64,000 nt of DNA from CAZLYF01 sp964586835 (GCA_964586835.1 CAZPIC010000004.1:40500-104499); one strand, 5' to 3'; shown: positions 27,340 to 36,423, counted from the stretch's first letter. The notes: generated by a model not told the origin, from the letters alone. Numbers and translations are program-made.

Positions 27340-27903
27340 ATGTCTGACTTTCTTAATCTGATCCATACCAGGCGCAGCGTACGCTCTTTCACAGCACAAC
27401 CTGTTGCCGATGAAGTCGTCCACAGCATCATCGCTTGTGGTCATGCAGCACCTTCAGGGGGCAACCTGAAAGCCTGGCGCTTTATTATCATCCGTGATCC
27501 GGAACAAAAAGAGCGGGTCGTGAAGGCGACGTACAGCCGCAACAATGAATCAAACCCACCCCAGGACTGGCTGCTTTCAGCACCGATTCTCATCGCGGTG
27601 GTCTATGACCTCTCCGTGGTGGCAGAGCGCTATGGCCGCCACGGCATCAACAGCCTTGTGTACTTAGACTGCGCCTGTGCTGTACAAAATATGCTGCTGA
27701 GCGCTGTCTTCCATGGTCTTGCCAGCTGCTTCATCTCCGGCTTCCGTGAACACGAAATGGGAGAAGCCCTGGGGCTGCCACCTGACCACGAGGCTGTAGC
27801 TCTTGTACCTCTGGGGCACGCGGCACAGCCTGGCGTGAAACGCCCTGCGCCCGACCCGGATGCTCTCATCCACTACGAGCGCTGGGGGCAGCAAAACCGC
27901 TGA
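27340..27903 (+). CDS. Nitroreductase family FMN-dependent oxidoreductase
   Basis: A 187-residue nitroreductase-fold protein: IHTRRSVRSFT near residue 7 binds FMN phosphate, followed by HAAPSGGNLKAWRFI near residue 37 and GLPPDHEAVALVPLGH near residue 142. It is the last gene of the long operon. Family members reduce nitro groups, quinones, flavins or enamides with NAD(P)H. Its role next to amino-acid racemisation and deacylation is unclear. Confidence 0.86.
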   Translation: MSDFLNLIHTRRSVRSFTAQPVADEVVHSIIACGHAAPSGGNLKAWRFIIIRDPEQKERVVKATYSRNNESNPPQDWLLSAPILIAVVYDLSVVAERYGRHGINSLVYLDCACAVQNMLLSAVFHGLASCFISGFREHEMGEALGLPPDHEAVALVPLGHAAQPGVKRPAPDPDALIHYERWGQQNR

Positions 27904-27907
27904 AGGT

Positions 27908-28052
27908 ATCGAGGATGACCGCAACCACCATCCGCTCGCCCCTGATCTTCTTGAGCGGCCTTGTGGAAGTCCCGGGAGGTTGAGCTCTTTCAAGATGACG
28001 CCTCACATCAGGATGCCTATCGCTGTTTTAAACAAACGGCCTTCGCCTTCCT
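27908..28052 (-). pseudogene. Relic of the C-terminal end of an RbsC-type permease
   Basis: Read on the minus strand this stretch lines up with the 3' end of the RbsC-like gene at 30484-30660. The relic reads GVILKELNLPGLPQG where the intact gene reads GVISNGLNLLGVAQG, with TAIGIL matching TVIGIL just before. The DNA similarity continues to the last codons although frames are broken. It lies 470 bases beyond the end of the CotH-like gene, in the same orientation as that operon. A likely origin is a past duplication or replacement of the permease gene. Confidence 0.7.
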
Positions 28053-28519
28053 CATCCCCGGGCTCCCCGCCCCCAATCTCTCGTTAAAAGAGGAGGAGCC
28101 TCGCTTTTATGGACTGGTTACTGTCCCCCTTTGAAAACTCTTTGTGTCATAGAAAGCACTGTTCCACTGTATCCGATGGGAGGATAATCCTGGAACGGAG
28201 CTTGTTTCTTCAATGTTTTTGCATATTCTGAGATTTTCAATAGGCTCTCTAATGGGCACACGGCTGATGGACTCCCAGGGGCGGCGAGCCTGTGGCGCTT
28301 CAAGCTCGCCAACGATCACAAGACTCCGCTGCTGCTTGTATGCCGCACGGAGCATGTCCATCCCTCCCGCATCATCCTGAACGCCCGGTGCTTCGCGAAA
28401 GGGTCAAAGCACGTTGCTGCGGCGCTGGGCCAACGGATAAAGCAGATCGCGCTTCAGCAGCATGAGAAGATCGCCCTGCAAACCCGGGTCCCCTATGCCA
28501 CCCATGACAACCGCTCTCC
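28053..28519. other. Non-coding stretch after the permease relic
   Basis: About 470 bases with no gene I can support. A minus-strand open frame at 28118-28361 has no recognisable motif and may be further decayed sequence. AAAAG and CTTTT near 28085-28110 flank a GC-rich core that might be a weak terminator. Confidence 0.35.
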
Positions 28520-30340
28520 TCAATCTTCTTCAGGCTCGACGTCCCACCGCAGCTCCGTCGAGGGCGAAGGCCACTCCTCCTCTAAAAATACCATGCGCTT
28601 TTCCAGAAAATCGACCAGGAAGTCGATATTCTCCTGGTAGTCAGCCCCGGTTCGGACGCTGCGGGCTTTTATATTGAATACAGGCCAGCGGACGAAATTC
28701 ATGGCCGCGCAATCCCACATGTCGTCTGCGTATCCTTGCAGCGACTTAAGCCTGCCGGAGGCATCCTCCTTCTGACCCAACAACACGCGCAGTGCAGGCA
28801 CGAAGTCTCTGTGATAGGCAGCAACAACAGCCTCACGGAAATCCACATGCTGATACAGGGCGGGAAACACATAGAAATTCTCGCCACTATCGTTGTTCAC
28901 GTTAAAATACACCGGCAAGGCCACCCTGTCCCCCTCCCGGGCGGAATGGTTCCCTAATATGACGTCATAGTCCCACGGCGGCCCCATGAAGGCCATCTGG
29001 CTCTCACCATCGGCAGGCTTGTAGAAATACAGGCTGGAGCGGTTTGCGTCTCGGTTTTTTAAAATCTCTTCCAGCAGGTATTTTTTAACCAGCGAGTCCA
29101 TATCCACAAACTCGGAGTAGTGTTTCCCCGTGGCTGGATCCCTTCCATCGCTGGAGCGGATGGCATCCTCAAATCCCTGGAAAAACGAGGAGATATACTG
29201 CACCTGCTTTTCCGATGCAGCTTTCGGCTCCTTGATCGTCACCGCCTGTCCCTGCCGGGTCACAAACCCGCTGGTCTCGTTCTTATAGCGCATCTTGTAG
29301 TCCATCTCCAGGAGATAACCGCCGGTGATATCCTCCGGATCATTGGGGATCGCGTAGCCTTTGCTTACGCCGGCCTTATAGCCATTGCGCCCGAAGCGCT
29401 CATAGCTGTCGAGTGGGGCGTCGTTGAGGGCCTGTGTTGCCTTGCTCAGATCGGCGATATCCACACGGGTCTTTCCAATCTCCACCTTTTCGCACAGGAG
29501 GTACGCGCCCATATAATCGTTGTTGATGTACAGGTCCACCGTTGTCGAGAGGGGCGTGTACGCAATCCCCACAGCCTGGGCCAGGCTGAAGGTTGCCTTG
29601 TTGCGCAAAAGAGAGTTGTCACGGAAATCTGCAAGCAGAACCCACGTCTTCGACTTGCCCATGCTGCATAGATCGGTGCCCTTTTCCAGCTTGATCTGGT
29701 AGGGTTTCTTCCTGAGCGTGAAGGTAGAGTTGCCGCGCCCCCTGACCTGCGTCAGCTGTCCGTCATAGATGAGGCTGCCATCCAACCCCGTCATATACAG
29801 CGCGCCGGGCTCCCAGTTTCCCTTGCGCCAGTGGATGTAGTCAAGGGAGCCGGAGCTGGTGCTTATGAACATGGCCGGCGTGTTGGCGGAGCGCATCACT
29901 CTGAAGGGGTGCGTTCTGATGCCCACCTTCAGGGCATGCATGTCGCCATCCAGCAGATACGCCGCTTCCTCACCATGCGTCACTTCTTGCCCGTCCACTT
30001 CCACCCTGTCGGCGCCTTCGAACCACAGGTACAGGGTCCCGGCGTCGCTTGGGAGGAAAAATACGTAGGCCTGTTCCCTGTCTGAGTACCACCAGCGGAC
30101 AGCGGAGGGCAGTCTTTTTCCGTCCTCTCCCCGAAAGTCACGGGTTGAGGTAGCGTACACGCTGAATCGGTTTGCAGCACTCGCCACAGGTGCGGCTGAA
30201 AGCGCGCTTAAAAGCAGCATAGCGCAGACGACACGCTGTCCTTTTCGACCTTTTGAAAAATCTTTCAAAGCGGAAGCTGCCCGTGTTGCCCATAGGGCGC
30301 AGATGAGCACAGGTACCCATACCGACGGTTTTCTATACAT
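28520..30340 (-). CDS. CotH kinase family protein, membrane or secreted
   Basis: About 606 residues. Two hydrophobic stretches near the N-terminus (residues 8-25 and 38-57) suggest a signal anchor. The CotH core begins with QVRGRGNSTF near residue 202, followed by KKPYQIKL, GKSKTWVLLADFRDNSLLRNK near residue 230, and an MGPPWDYDVILGN metal/catalytic segment near residue 452. CotH proteins are atypical Ser/Thr kinases known from spore coats and also found in secreted or cell-surface proteins. It is the last gene after a ribose-type ABC operon. The frame opens with a TTG at 30343, but ATG 30340 with GAGGG upstream is preferred. The substrate is unknown. Confidence 0.85.
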   Translation of the reverse strand: MYRKPSVWVPVLICALWATRAASALKDFSKGRKGQRVVCAMLLLSALSAAPVASAANRFSVYATSTRDFRGEDGKRLPSAVRWWYSDREQAYVFFLPSDAGTLYLWFEGADRVEVDGQEVTHGEEAAYLLDGDMHALKVGIRTHPFRVMRSANTPAMFISTSSGSLDYIHWRKGNWEPGALYMTGLDGSLIYDGQLTQVRGRGNSTFTLRKKPYQIKLEKGTDLCSMGKSKTWVLLADFRDNSLLRNKATFSLAQAVGIAYTPLSTTVDLYINNDYMGAYLLCEKVEIGKTRVDIADLSKATQALNDAPLDSYERFGRNGYKAGVSKGYAIPNDPEDITGGYLLEMDYKMRYKNETSGFVTRQGQAVTIKEPKAASEKQVQYISSFFQGFEDAIRSSDGRDPATGKHYSEFVDMDSLVKKYLLEEILKNRDANRSSLYFYKPADGESQMAFMGPPWDYDVILGNHSAREGDRVALPVYFNVNNDSGENFYVFPALYQHVDFREAVVAAYHRDFVPALRVLLGQKEDASGRLKSLQGYADDMWDCAAMNFVRWPVFNIKARSVRTGADYQENIDFLVDFLEKRMVFLEEEWPSPSTELRWDVEPEED

Positions 30341-30483
30341 CAAGGGCCCTCTTCACGTATTTGGAATTCTATCCTTTGAGAATGCTCAAAGAAGGGAAAT
30401 GCTTTAGGAAACGCAAAGCCTTTCGGCTCCCTTTCTTCGATGGATGGCGCCTGCCAGGCGGACTGGGGACACGCTGGGTTCGG

Positions 30484-31788
30484 TCAATTGGCACTCTCGG
30501 CAGCGCGACGGCGCATCACGTCGATGATGACCGCAATCACGATCAACGCGCCCTTGATCATCTTCTGGGGTCCCTGCGCAACGCCCAGGAGGTTGAGCCC
30601 GTTTGAAATGACGCCGATAATCAGGATGCCGATCACTGTCCCAAGCATACTGCCTTCGCCGCCCTTCATGGAGGTGCCTCCGATGACCACTGCCGCGATG
30701 GCGTCCATCTCCTGGCCATCCGCGTTGGTGGGTACAGCAGAGTCAAGCCGGGACGCCAGCAGCAATGCGGCAACTCCGCAGCAGAACCCACTGAAGGCGT
30801 AGACGAAAACCTTGGTACGGTTCACGTCAATACCGGAAAGACGGGCACAGCTCTCATTGCCCCCAACGGCAAAGGTAAACCGGCCGGGCCTGGTATACTT
30901 CAGCCCGTACCAACCTATGAGAAAGATGGCCAGCATGATCAGGATGCCGTACAGGGGGATTCCCGCAACACGGCTTGATACCTCTGTGAATCCCTTGGGA
31001 AAAGTATACAGCGGTTGCCCGCCTGTGACCGTATAAGCTGCCCCTCGCGCCAGATACATCATGCCCAGTGTCGCGATAAACGGCGGCAGGTTGAGATAGG
31101 TGATCATCACGCCATTCATTACGCCAATCGCAACGGAAAACACAATGCCCAGCAGGATGGTGACCGGTACCGAAACACCCCAGTACTTCATCATGATGGC
31201 CATCAGCAGCCCGCTGAGGGCAATGTTGGAACCAACGGACAGATCGATGCCACCGGAGACGATGACGTATGTCATGCCCACGGCGACAACAAAGTTGATG
31301 GAAATCTGTTGGAACACGTTTAGGAAGTTGTTCACGGTCAAAAAGGCGTCGCTGGCCAGCGCCAGGTTGAAGCACAGGACGACAAAGGCGATCAGAATCC
31401 CAAAAATGTTGTTGCCCGACGACACCTTGCGAAGCTCTCTCCCCTTGTCAAGCTGCCGCTTGCGATGCAACGCGACGAGCATAGCGCCGATGGAAACCAC
31501 CAGCAGGTCAACCCCAACGATGAAGAAAAAATCCTTCATCTCGTGAAAGCGGATCAGGCGGTTCTCCTCCGAAGTCAGGACAACCGGGTCCGGTATCACG
31601 ATGTCGTCTATTTCTTTGCCCAGAAGCTCCGCAGCCTTCACTTGAGCGATCGCCTTGTTGTACGCCGTCGCGCTCTCCTTCAGCATCCGTGACGTTTCCC
31701 CCAGTGTACGCGCATAAATGCCCAGGGCTAACAACACGATGCCAAGCGTCAGGCACACGGCAGCCGCAATCTTGATGCTCTTCTTCAT
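30484..31788 (-). CDS. Ribose-type ABC permease with an unusual N-terminal extension
   Basis: A 434-residue RbsC homologue, roughly 100 residues longer than usual. The core from about residue 130 has GGIDLSVGSNIALSG, the coupling loop GRFTFAVGGNESCARLSGI and GGTSMKGGEGSMLGT. The extra N-terminal part has a membrane helix at about residues 6-26, a charged and probably helical segment at 27-85, a second helix near 86-108, then a basic linker (ALHRKRQLDKGRELRK). The RbsA-like gene lies 55 bases upstream, and the CotH-like gene follows 140 bases downstream. Confidence 0.87.
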   Translation of the reverse strand: MKKSIKIAAAVCLTLGIVLLALGIYARTLGETSRMLKESATAYNKAIAQVKAAELLGKEIDDIVIPDPVVLTSEENRLIRFHEMKDFFFIVGVDLLVVSIGAMLVALHRKRQLDKGRELRKVSSGNNIFGILIAFVVLCFNLALASDAFLTVNNFLNVFQQISINFVVAVGMTYVIVSGGIDLSVGSNIALSGLLMAIMMKYWGVSVPVTILLGIVFSVAIGVMNGVMITYLNLPPFIATLGMMYLARGAAYTVTGGQPLYTFPKGFTEVSSRVAGIPLYGILIMLAIFLIGWYGLKYTRPGRFTFAVGGNESCARLSGIDVNRTKVFVYAFSGFCCGVAALLLASRLDSAVPTNADGQEMDAIAAVVIGGTSMKGGEGSMLGTVIGILIIGVISNGLNLLGVAQGPQKMIKGALIVIAVIIDVMRRRAAESAN

Positions 31789-31843
31789 GCGCTTTCCCCC
31801 ATGGTTTTTCTTACGGAAGGATTCAAAAGGTGGCAGACACCGC

Positions 31844-33343
31844 TCAAGCGCTCTGCCTGTCGCCCAGGGTGGCGTACGTGAGGATTTTTTCCTGTGTCAA
31901 AGTCTCATCATTGTCAAACAGACCGGTCACCCGCCCCTGGCACATCACCAATACGCGGTCCGACATGTTGAGGATTTCCGGCAGTTCGGAAGATATCATC
32001 ACTATTGCGGCACCCTGCCGCACCAGTTCGTTGATGATATGATACACCTCAATCTTCGCGCCCACATCAATGCCCCGCGTAGGTTCGTCCAGGATAATTA
32101 CCTGGGAACGGCTCAACAGCCATTTTGCCAGCACAACTTTCTGCTGGTTGCCTCCCGACAGGTTACGGGCCCGCTGTAGAGGCGAGGGCGTCTTAATGCT
32201 CAGCCTCCCAATATAGTCAAGCACCGCTTTGTGCTCTTTCTGCAGGTTGATCTTCAGCGGTGGGCCAAACTGGTCCAGTGAGGAGAGCGTGATGTTCATC
32301 CCCATGCCCATGGTGAGCACCAAACCCTCCAGCTTCCGATCCTCCGTGGCAAAACCTATGCCTGCCCGGATCGCGTCCAGCGGGTGCCGGACCGAGGTTT
32401 TCTGACCATCAACAATGATGTCCCCAGCGTCCTTCCGGTCCATCCCGAACAGTGCGCGCATCGTCTCTGTCCGTCCAGCGCCAACCAGACCGGCCACGCC
32501 AAGGATTTCTCCTTCACGTACGCTGAAGGATACGTTCTTCACCTGCCGGCCTGCGCTCAGGCCTTCCACCCGCAGCAGTTCCCTGCCAAAGGGCACATGG
32601 ATTTTGGGGAATTTTTCCTCCAGCTCGCGTCCGACCATATGCCGGATGATTTCATCCAGGGATGTACCCACAACGTCCAGGACAGTCACATTTCCGCCGT
32701 CACGCATGATTGTCGCACGGTCACAGATCTCAAGCACTTCCTCAAGCCTATGGGAGATATAGATGATCGCCACCTGTTGAGCCTTCAGCATACGGATCAC
32801 TGAGAACAGCACATCAATCTCCCGCCTGGTCAGAGGGGCTGTCGGCTCGTCCAGGATCAGGATGCTCGACTGTATGGACAGTGCCTTGGCTAGCTCGACC
32901 ATCTGCTTGCGCGCCACCCCCAAGCGGCCGACTCTCTCACGGGGGCTGATCCGGACGTTCAGGCTATCCAGCAGCTTCTGAGCCTCAGCGTACATCCTTC
33001 GCCAGTCCACAGCACCGTGTTTCATAAAGGGGCGTCCCAGAAAGATATTCTCCGCAACGCTCAACTCATCCACCAAGTTGAGCTCTTGGTAGATAATGCT
33101 GACGCCCAGTCTCTGGGCGTCCTGGGAATCCCGGATGTAAACCGACCGGCCATCAATGAGGATTTCTCCCTCATCTTTTTCGTATGCCCCGGACAGGATT
33201 TTGACCAGCGTGGACTTTCCTGCACCATTTTCACCCAGCAGCGCGTGCACCTCTCCCCGGCGTACGTTCAGGTTTACATGGTTAAGTGCCAACACCCCGG
33301 GAAAACGCTTGACAATTCCCCGCATCTCCAGATATTCAGCCAT
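31844..33343 (-). CDS. Ribose-type ABC transporter ATPase, RbsA family (second system)
   Basis: A 499-residue tandem ATPase. The first domain has GENGAGKST near residue 37 and ILDEPTAPL; the second has GLVGAGRTE near residue 282, LSGGNQQK near residue 393 and IILDEPTRGIDVG. AAGGAGG lies four bases before the ATG. It follows the binding-protein gene after an intercistronic terminator-like hairpin, so it is probably made at lower levels than the binding protein. Confidence 0.91.
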   Translation of the reverse strand: MAEYLEMRGIVKRFPGVLALNHVNLNVRRGEVHALLGENGAGKSTLVKILSGAYEKDEGEILIDGRSVYIRDSQDAQRLGVSIIYQELNLVDELSVAENIFLGRPFMKHGAVDWRRMYAEAQKLLDSLNVRISPRERVGRLGVARKQMVELAKALSIQSSILILDEPTAPLTRREIDVLFSVIRMLKAQQVAIIYISHRLEEVLEICDRATIMRDGGNVTVLDVVGTSLDEIIRHMVGRELEEKFPKIHVPFGRELLRVEGLSAGRQVKNVSFSVREGEILGVAGLVGAGRTETMRALFGMDRKDAGDIIVDGQKTSVRHPLDAIRAGIGFATEDRKLEGLVLTMGMGMNITLSSLDQFGPPLKINLQKEHKAVLDYIGRLSIKTPSPLQRARNLSGGNQQKVVLAKWLLSRSQVIILDEPTRGIDVGAKIEVYHIINELVRQGAAIVMISSELPEILNMSDRVLVMCQGRVTGLFDNDETLTQEKILTYATLGDRQSA

Positions 33344-33360
33344 ACGGCCTCCTTGGCATA

Positions 33361-33403
33361 TCCGAAAAAAAGCAAGCCGGGCGGTATACAGTCACCGCCC
33401 GGC
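33361..33403 (-). terminator. Intercistronic terminator-like hairpin between binding protein and ATPase genes
   Basis: On the minus strand GCCGGGCGG (33395-33403) pairs with CCGCCCGGC (33376-33384) around a 10-base loop and is followed by TTGCTTTTTTTCGG. This is a textbook intrinsic terminator placed between the RbsB-like and RbsA-like genes. Partial read-through would give an excess of binding protein over ATPase. Confidence 0.8.
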
Positions 33404-33410
33404 GGGAGAA

Positions 33411-34325
33411 TTATTTCAGATAGTCTTTCACCAGGCTAATGTCAACAACGGTTGTCTCTGCCTCGATGACCTTTTCGGTGCGCTCGACACCATTGACAGC
33501 GTCGATGGCAGCCTGTACAGCGTTCGCGCCGATGGCGACCGGACCTACATCCAACGTAGCTGTCAGTTCACCCGCAGCGACTGATTCAAAGGCGTTGGGA
33601 TTACCGTCAAGGCCAACGGTGATGATGTCGTCTCTGCCCAGCTGCTTGATGGCTTGGACAGCGCCCAGCGCCATCTCATCCGACAGGCCGTAAATGACGC
33701 TGATATCGGGATTGGCCTGAATCATATCCAGAGAAGCGTTCATGCCTTTCTCTCGGACCCAGTCCCCCGGCTGGGAGGCAACCACCTCAACGCCCGGGTA
33801 GGCTTCCTTGGCACGGTCGACGAAGCCACCCATACGCTGGGTGGTGTAGTCAGAGGGCAAGCCTTCGATGATGGCAACTTTAGCGTTTCCGCCGGTCTTT
33901 TCATTGACCCAGTCGGCGATTTTCTTGCCGCCGTTGTATTGGTTGTATCCGGAATAGGCGTACACGTCCACGCCCTCCAGTTCGGTGATGGTATTGAACA
34001 TCACCACGGGAATGCCCGCCTCGTTGGCCTTGCGGATGCCAGGAATCAGCGCGTCCAGATTGATGCCGCAAACGCAGATGGCCGCCACCCCTCGGGTGAT
34101 CATATCCTCCATCATGGACATCTGGCTGGCATAATCGTCTTCCGATTCAGGCGCCATCACAAGCAGTTCATATCCGCCTGCCTGTGCCACGGGCGTTGCC
34201 CCCTCAATGCAGCTGGCGTAGAAAGGGCTGGTCATTGCGGGCGGCAGAAAGCCAATCTCTGCTGCGAAGGCACTAACGCTTAGCATCATCATCAGGACCA
34301 GTACCAGAGCAAGAACTCTTTTCAT
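33411..34325 (-). CDS. Ribose-type (RbsB-like) sugar-binding protein (second system)
   Basis: A 304-residue secreted binding protein. The signal peptide ends near VSAFAAE at about residue 22, without a lipobox. The mature fold has GFLPPAMTSPFYASC at its start, GVAAICVCGINLDAL near residue 88 and IYGLSDEMALGAVQAI near residue 210. This is the first gene of the operon, immediately downstream of a perfect consensus promoter. The ligand is unknown. The downstream CotH-like gene gives no hint of its chemistry. Confidence 0.89.
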   Translation of the reverse strand: MKRVLALVLVLMMMLSVSAFAAEIGFLPPAMTSPFYASCIEGATPVAQAGGYELLVMAPESEDDYASQMSMMEDMITRGVAAICVCGINLDALIPGIRKANEAGIPVVMFNTITELEGVDVYAYSGYNQYNGGKKIADWVNEKTGGNAKVAIIEGLPSDYTTQRMGGFVDRAKEAYPGVEVVASQPGDWVREKGMNASLDMIQANPDISVIYGLSDEMALGAVQAIKQLGRDDIITVGLDGNPNAFESVAAGELTATLDVGPVAIGANAVQAAIDAVNGVERTEKVIEAETTVVDISLVKDYLK

Positions 34326-34461
34326 TTTCTCTTTCCTTTCCTCTTCATGTCATGTCGATAGAGTCGAACCAGGGCGCAGGGACTCCTCGTTTGCTGTCCT
34401 CCACCTCCTCCTTGAAACACAATGTTTGATTGCGACTGTTCATCAGGCGCTTTTACATCGT

Positions 34462-34474
34462 TTGATTTCATCAA
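34462..34474. promoter_or_regulatory. Candidate operator, TTGAT-N3-ATCAA
   Basis: The inverted repeat TTGAT-TTC-ATCAA lies at about +5 to +17 relative to the start site predicted from the consensus promoter. That is a standard place for a repressor to block RNA polymerase. The arms are only five bases and no regulator gene is adjacent, so this is a hypothesis. Confidence 0.4.
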
Positions 34475-34485
34475 TGGATAGTGGA

Positions 34486-34514
34486 ATTATATTCAAACAG
34501 CCATGTAATGTCAA
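34486..34514 (-). promoter_or_regulatory. Perfect consensus vegetative promoter of the second rbs-like operon
   Basis: On the minus strand TTGACA (34509-34514) and TATAAT (34486-34491) are separated by exactly 17 bases. Transcription would start near 34479 and give a leader of about 150 bases before the binding-protein gene at 34325. A promoter this close to consensus is usually held in check by a repressor, and a matching inverted repeat sits just after the start site. Confidence 0.85.
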
Positions 34515-35265
34515 GCAATTTACGGGGGCCGCTTTGCCCATGAGGCCGTAGAGGGGCGCTCTTTGGAGCCGTTCCATCCTTTTGCACAAGACGACAAGAC
34601 GGGCACGGGCATGGCCCCACTGCACGCTCACCTCAGCTGCCTGCGTGGGCGATCGTATTCCCCATCGTAATGAACAGGATATCTTCCGGCTTATAGCGGA
34701 TCTTCCCTTTCTGACGTTTCTCCGTCGCTCACACTTTTCACCCCCCCCATGCAAATGCTGAAACAGTGCCTGACCCATCAGGATCCCTCCTCAGTTTCTG
34801 TCCCCCCACGCTATACGTTCCACCTGTTTTAAAAACCCTTTGAAGTAAATGGAAGCCTGCCCAAACCTGTGCCCTTGTGGACCCTCCTCATCCCCTGTGT
34901 TACGATTTATGTGCCATTGAGATCGTCGAATGAAGCTCGTATTGATTCCCGTTTTTTGTCTTGCCCGTTTGTACCGGCTCAGACTTCCCCAGGGTGTGGA
35001 TTTCCAAGCTAATCGCCGTTCCTGTCAGCTTTCGCGCCCAAGTTCACTCTCTACGTGTACTTCGCTGAGTCTTGGCTTTGCCTTCGGCATCCCTCGCGGT
35101 GTGTTTTCCACACTGCCCATCTCCTATTGAGGGCATTGTGTCCGTTCCAACGAAAGACCCGTGGCCCTGCACTCTTTCTCCGTCCTATGCGCTGGGTGAG
35201 AGCCGTTTGCCTGTTGCAGGCGCGTGACGTGTCGTATCCGGACAGACGACAGACCAGGAGGCGCC
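34515..35265. other. About 750 bases without a supported gene
   Basis: Apart from the promoter of the minus-strand rbs-like operon at its left edge, this stretch shows only short open frames without starts or motifs. The plus-strand gene at 35266 must have its promoter here, but I do not see a convincing one. Confidence 0.4.
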
Positions 35266-35676
35266 ATGAAAAAGAAAACTCCAGCAAATACCTCACTTTT
35301 CCTCATCCTCTTGATCGTGTTTTCGGTTTCAGTGCTGGAGTGCGGCAGCGCCGTCATGCTTGAATCCTCGAAACCGGTCATAGAACAGGTTGCTGCACTG
35401 ACGAGCTACATTTCCCAGCTGCCAAAGAGCCAGCAGGACGAGTGGTTCAGGATGCTCGAGTTGGTTCTATTGGACAGAAAGACAATATACTCGCTCGCCA
35501 CCCAGGCTGGGGACCCAAATACGGTCTTTATCACCGAATATGGAATGCGATATCATAGAAACAACACCTGCTGGGGACTGAGCAGTGCCAAGGCTATATC
35601 GGCGGTCACAAAGCAGGTCGCCGTCGAAATGGGTAGATCACCCTGCAAGCTATGCTATCCGAACGGAGACCTGTGA
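35266..35676 (+). CDS. Small exported or anchored protein with a His/Cys C-terminal motif
   Basis: A 136-residue protein starting MKKKTPANTS with a hydrophobic segment at about residues 10-27, hence a signal peptide or anchor. The C-terminal part has RYHRNNTCWGL near residue 98 and SPCKLCYP near residue 126. This arrangement (H, then C about four residues later, then a CxxC) is common at the ends of thermonuclease-family and related secreted proteins and may bind zinc. GGAGG precedes ATG 35266. The frame extends upstream to 35224 without a ribosome-binding site. Its stop overlaps the start of a decayed thermonuclease gene, which suggests the two once worked together. Confidence 0.65.
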   Translation: MKKKTPANTSLFLILLIVFSVSVLECGSAVMLESSKPVIEQVAALTSYISQLPKSQQDEWFRMLELVLLDRKTIYSLATQAGDPNTVFITEYGMRYHRNNTCWGLSSAKAISAVTKQVAVEMGRSPCKLCYPNGDL

Positions 35677-36292
35677 TGAAAAGGCCGCGCTGCTCGTGTT
35701 GACGTTGGCGATGCTCTTCGCCTCCATGCATACTTTGGCTTCCGCCCTGTACCCTTCCATACCGGACAGAAAAGACCTGATGCCCGGAACCTGCTGCAAG
35801 GTGGTCGATGGAGACCCCCTTGCGTTGAGGTGCTTGACGAGGGGGGTCGGTCGTTCACAGCTTCCGTCTGATAGGAGTCGACGCCCCGGAGACGGTTCAC
35901 CCCAGCAAGCCCGCGGAGCCTTACGGGTTGGAAGCATCCGGATTCACGACACAAAGCCTTCTTCATCAACAGGTGTACATTGAATACGACCTGGTGAAAA
36001 AGGACATCTATGGCCGGCATTTGTGCTATGTGTGGCTTGAACAGGGGATCTTTTCACTCTGATCCTGGTCGAAAAAGGCTACGGAAAGGCTATGATGATC
36101 GCCCCCAATGTCCGCAACAGCGCGTTTCTGGCGGCCGCCCAACAACGTGCCCGAGAAGCGCAGGCAGGGGTGTGGGTTCCCAGCCTGGCTGTTTACAATC
36201 AGCCAGACTTAAGTAAAATGAGCGATGATTCACTGATTGACCTTCGGGACAGGGTCCTGGAAGAATTGGACAAGCGCAGCAACCGTCACTGA
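35676..36292 (+). pseudogene. Multiply frameshifted thermonuclease (SNase-like) gene
   Basis: Reading across frames reconstructs a secreted staphylococcal-nuclease-like protein. The pieces in order are an ATG AAA AGG start at 35676, then a hydrophobic signal segment (LLVLTLAMLFASM), CCKVVDGD, VEVLDEGGRSF, LIGVDAPETVHPSKPAEPYG, KKDIYGRHLCYVWLEQG, LVEKGYGKAM and a C-terminal helix ending KRSNRH at 36292. At least four frame changes are needed (soon after the start, after VDGD, before LIGVDAPE, and after LEQG), so no functional nuclease can be made. The VDGD, GVDAPET and YGRHLCYVW blocks carry the family's calcium/active-site residues. The decay looks recent because the protein reading is still clear. 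Confidence 0.82.
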
Positions 36293-36423
36293 CTGAAGGC
36301 ATCTTCCTGTCTGTGCCGTGCTGTCCACATCACCGTTTTACGACTGTTTTGCAGCTGTTTCACAGCGGCATCGCTGTTGTTCCCGCGCAGCAGGCTGGGC
36401 TCAGCCTGCCACGTGGTCCTGTC

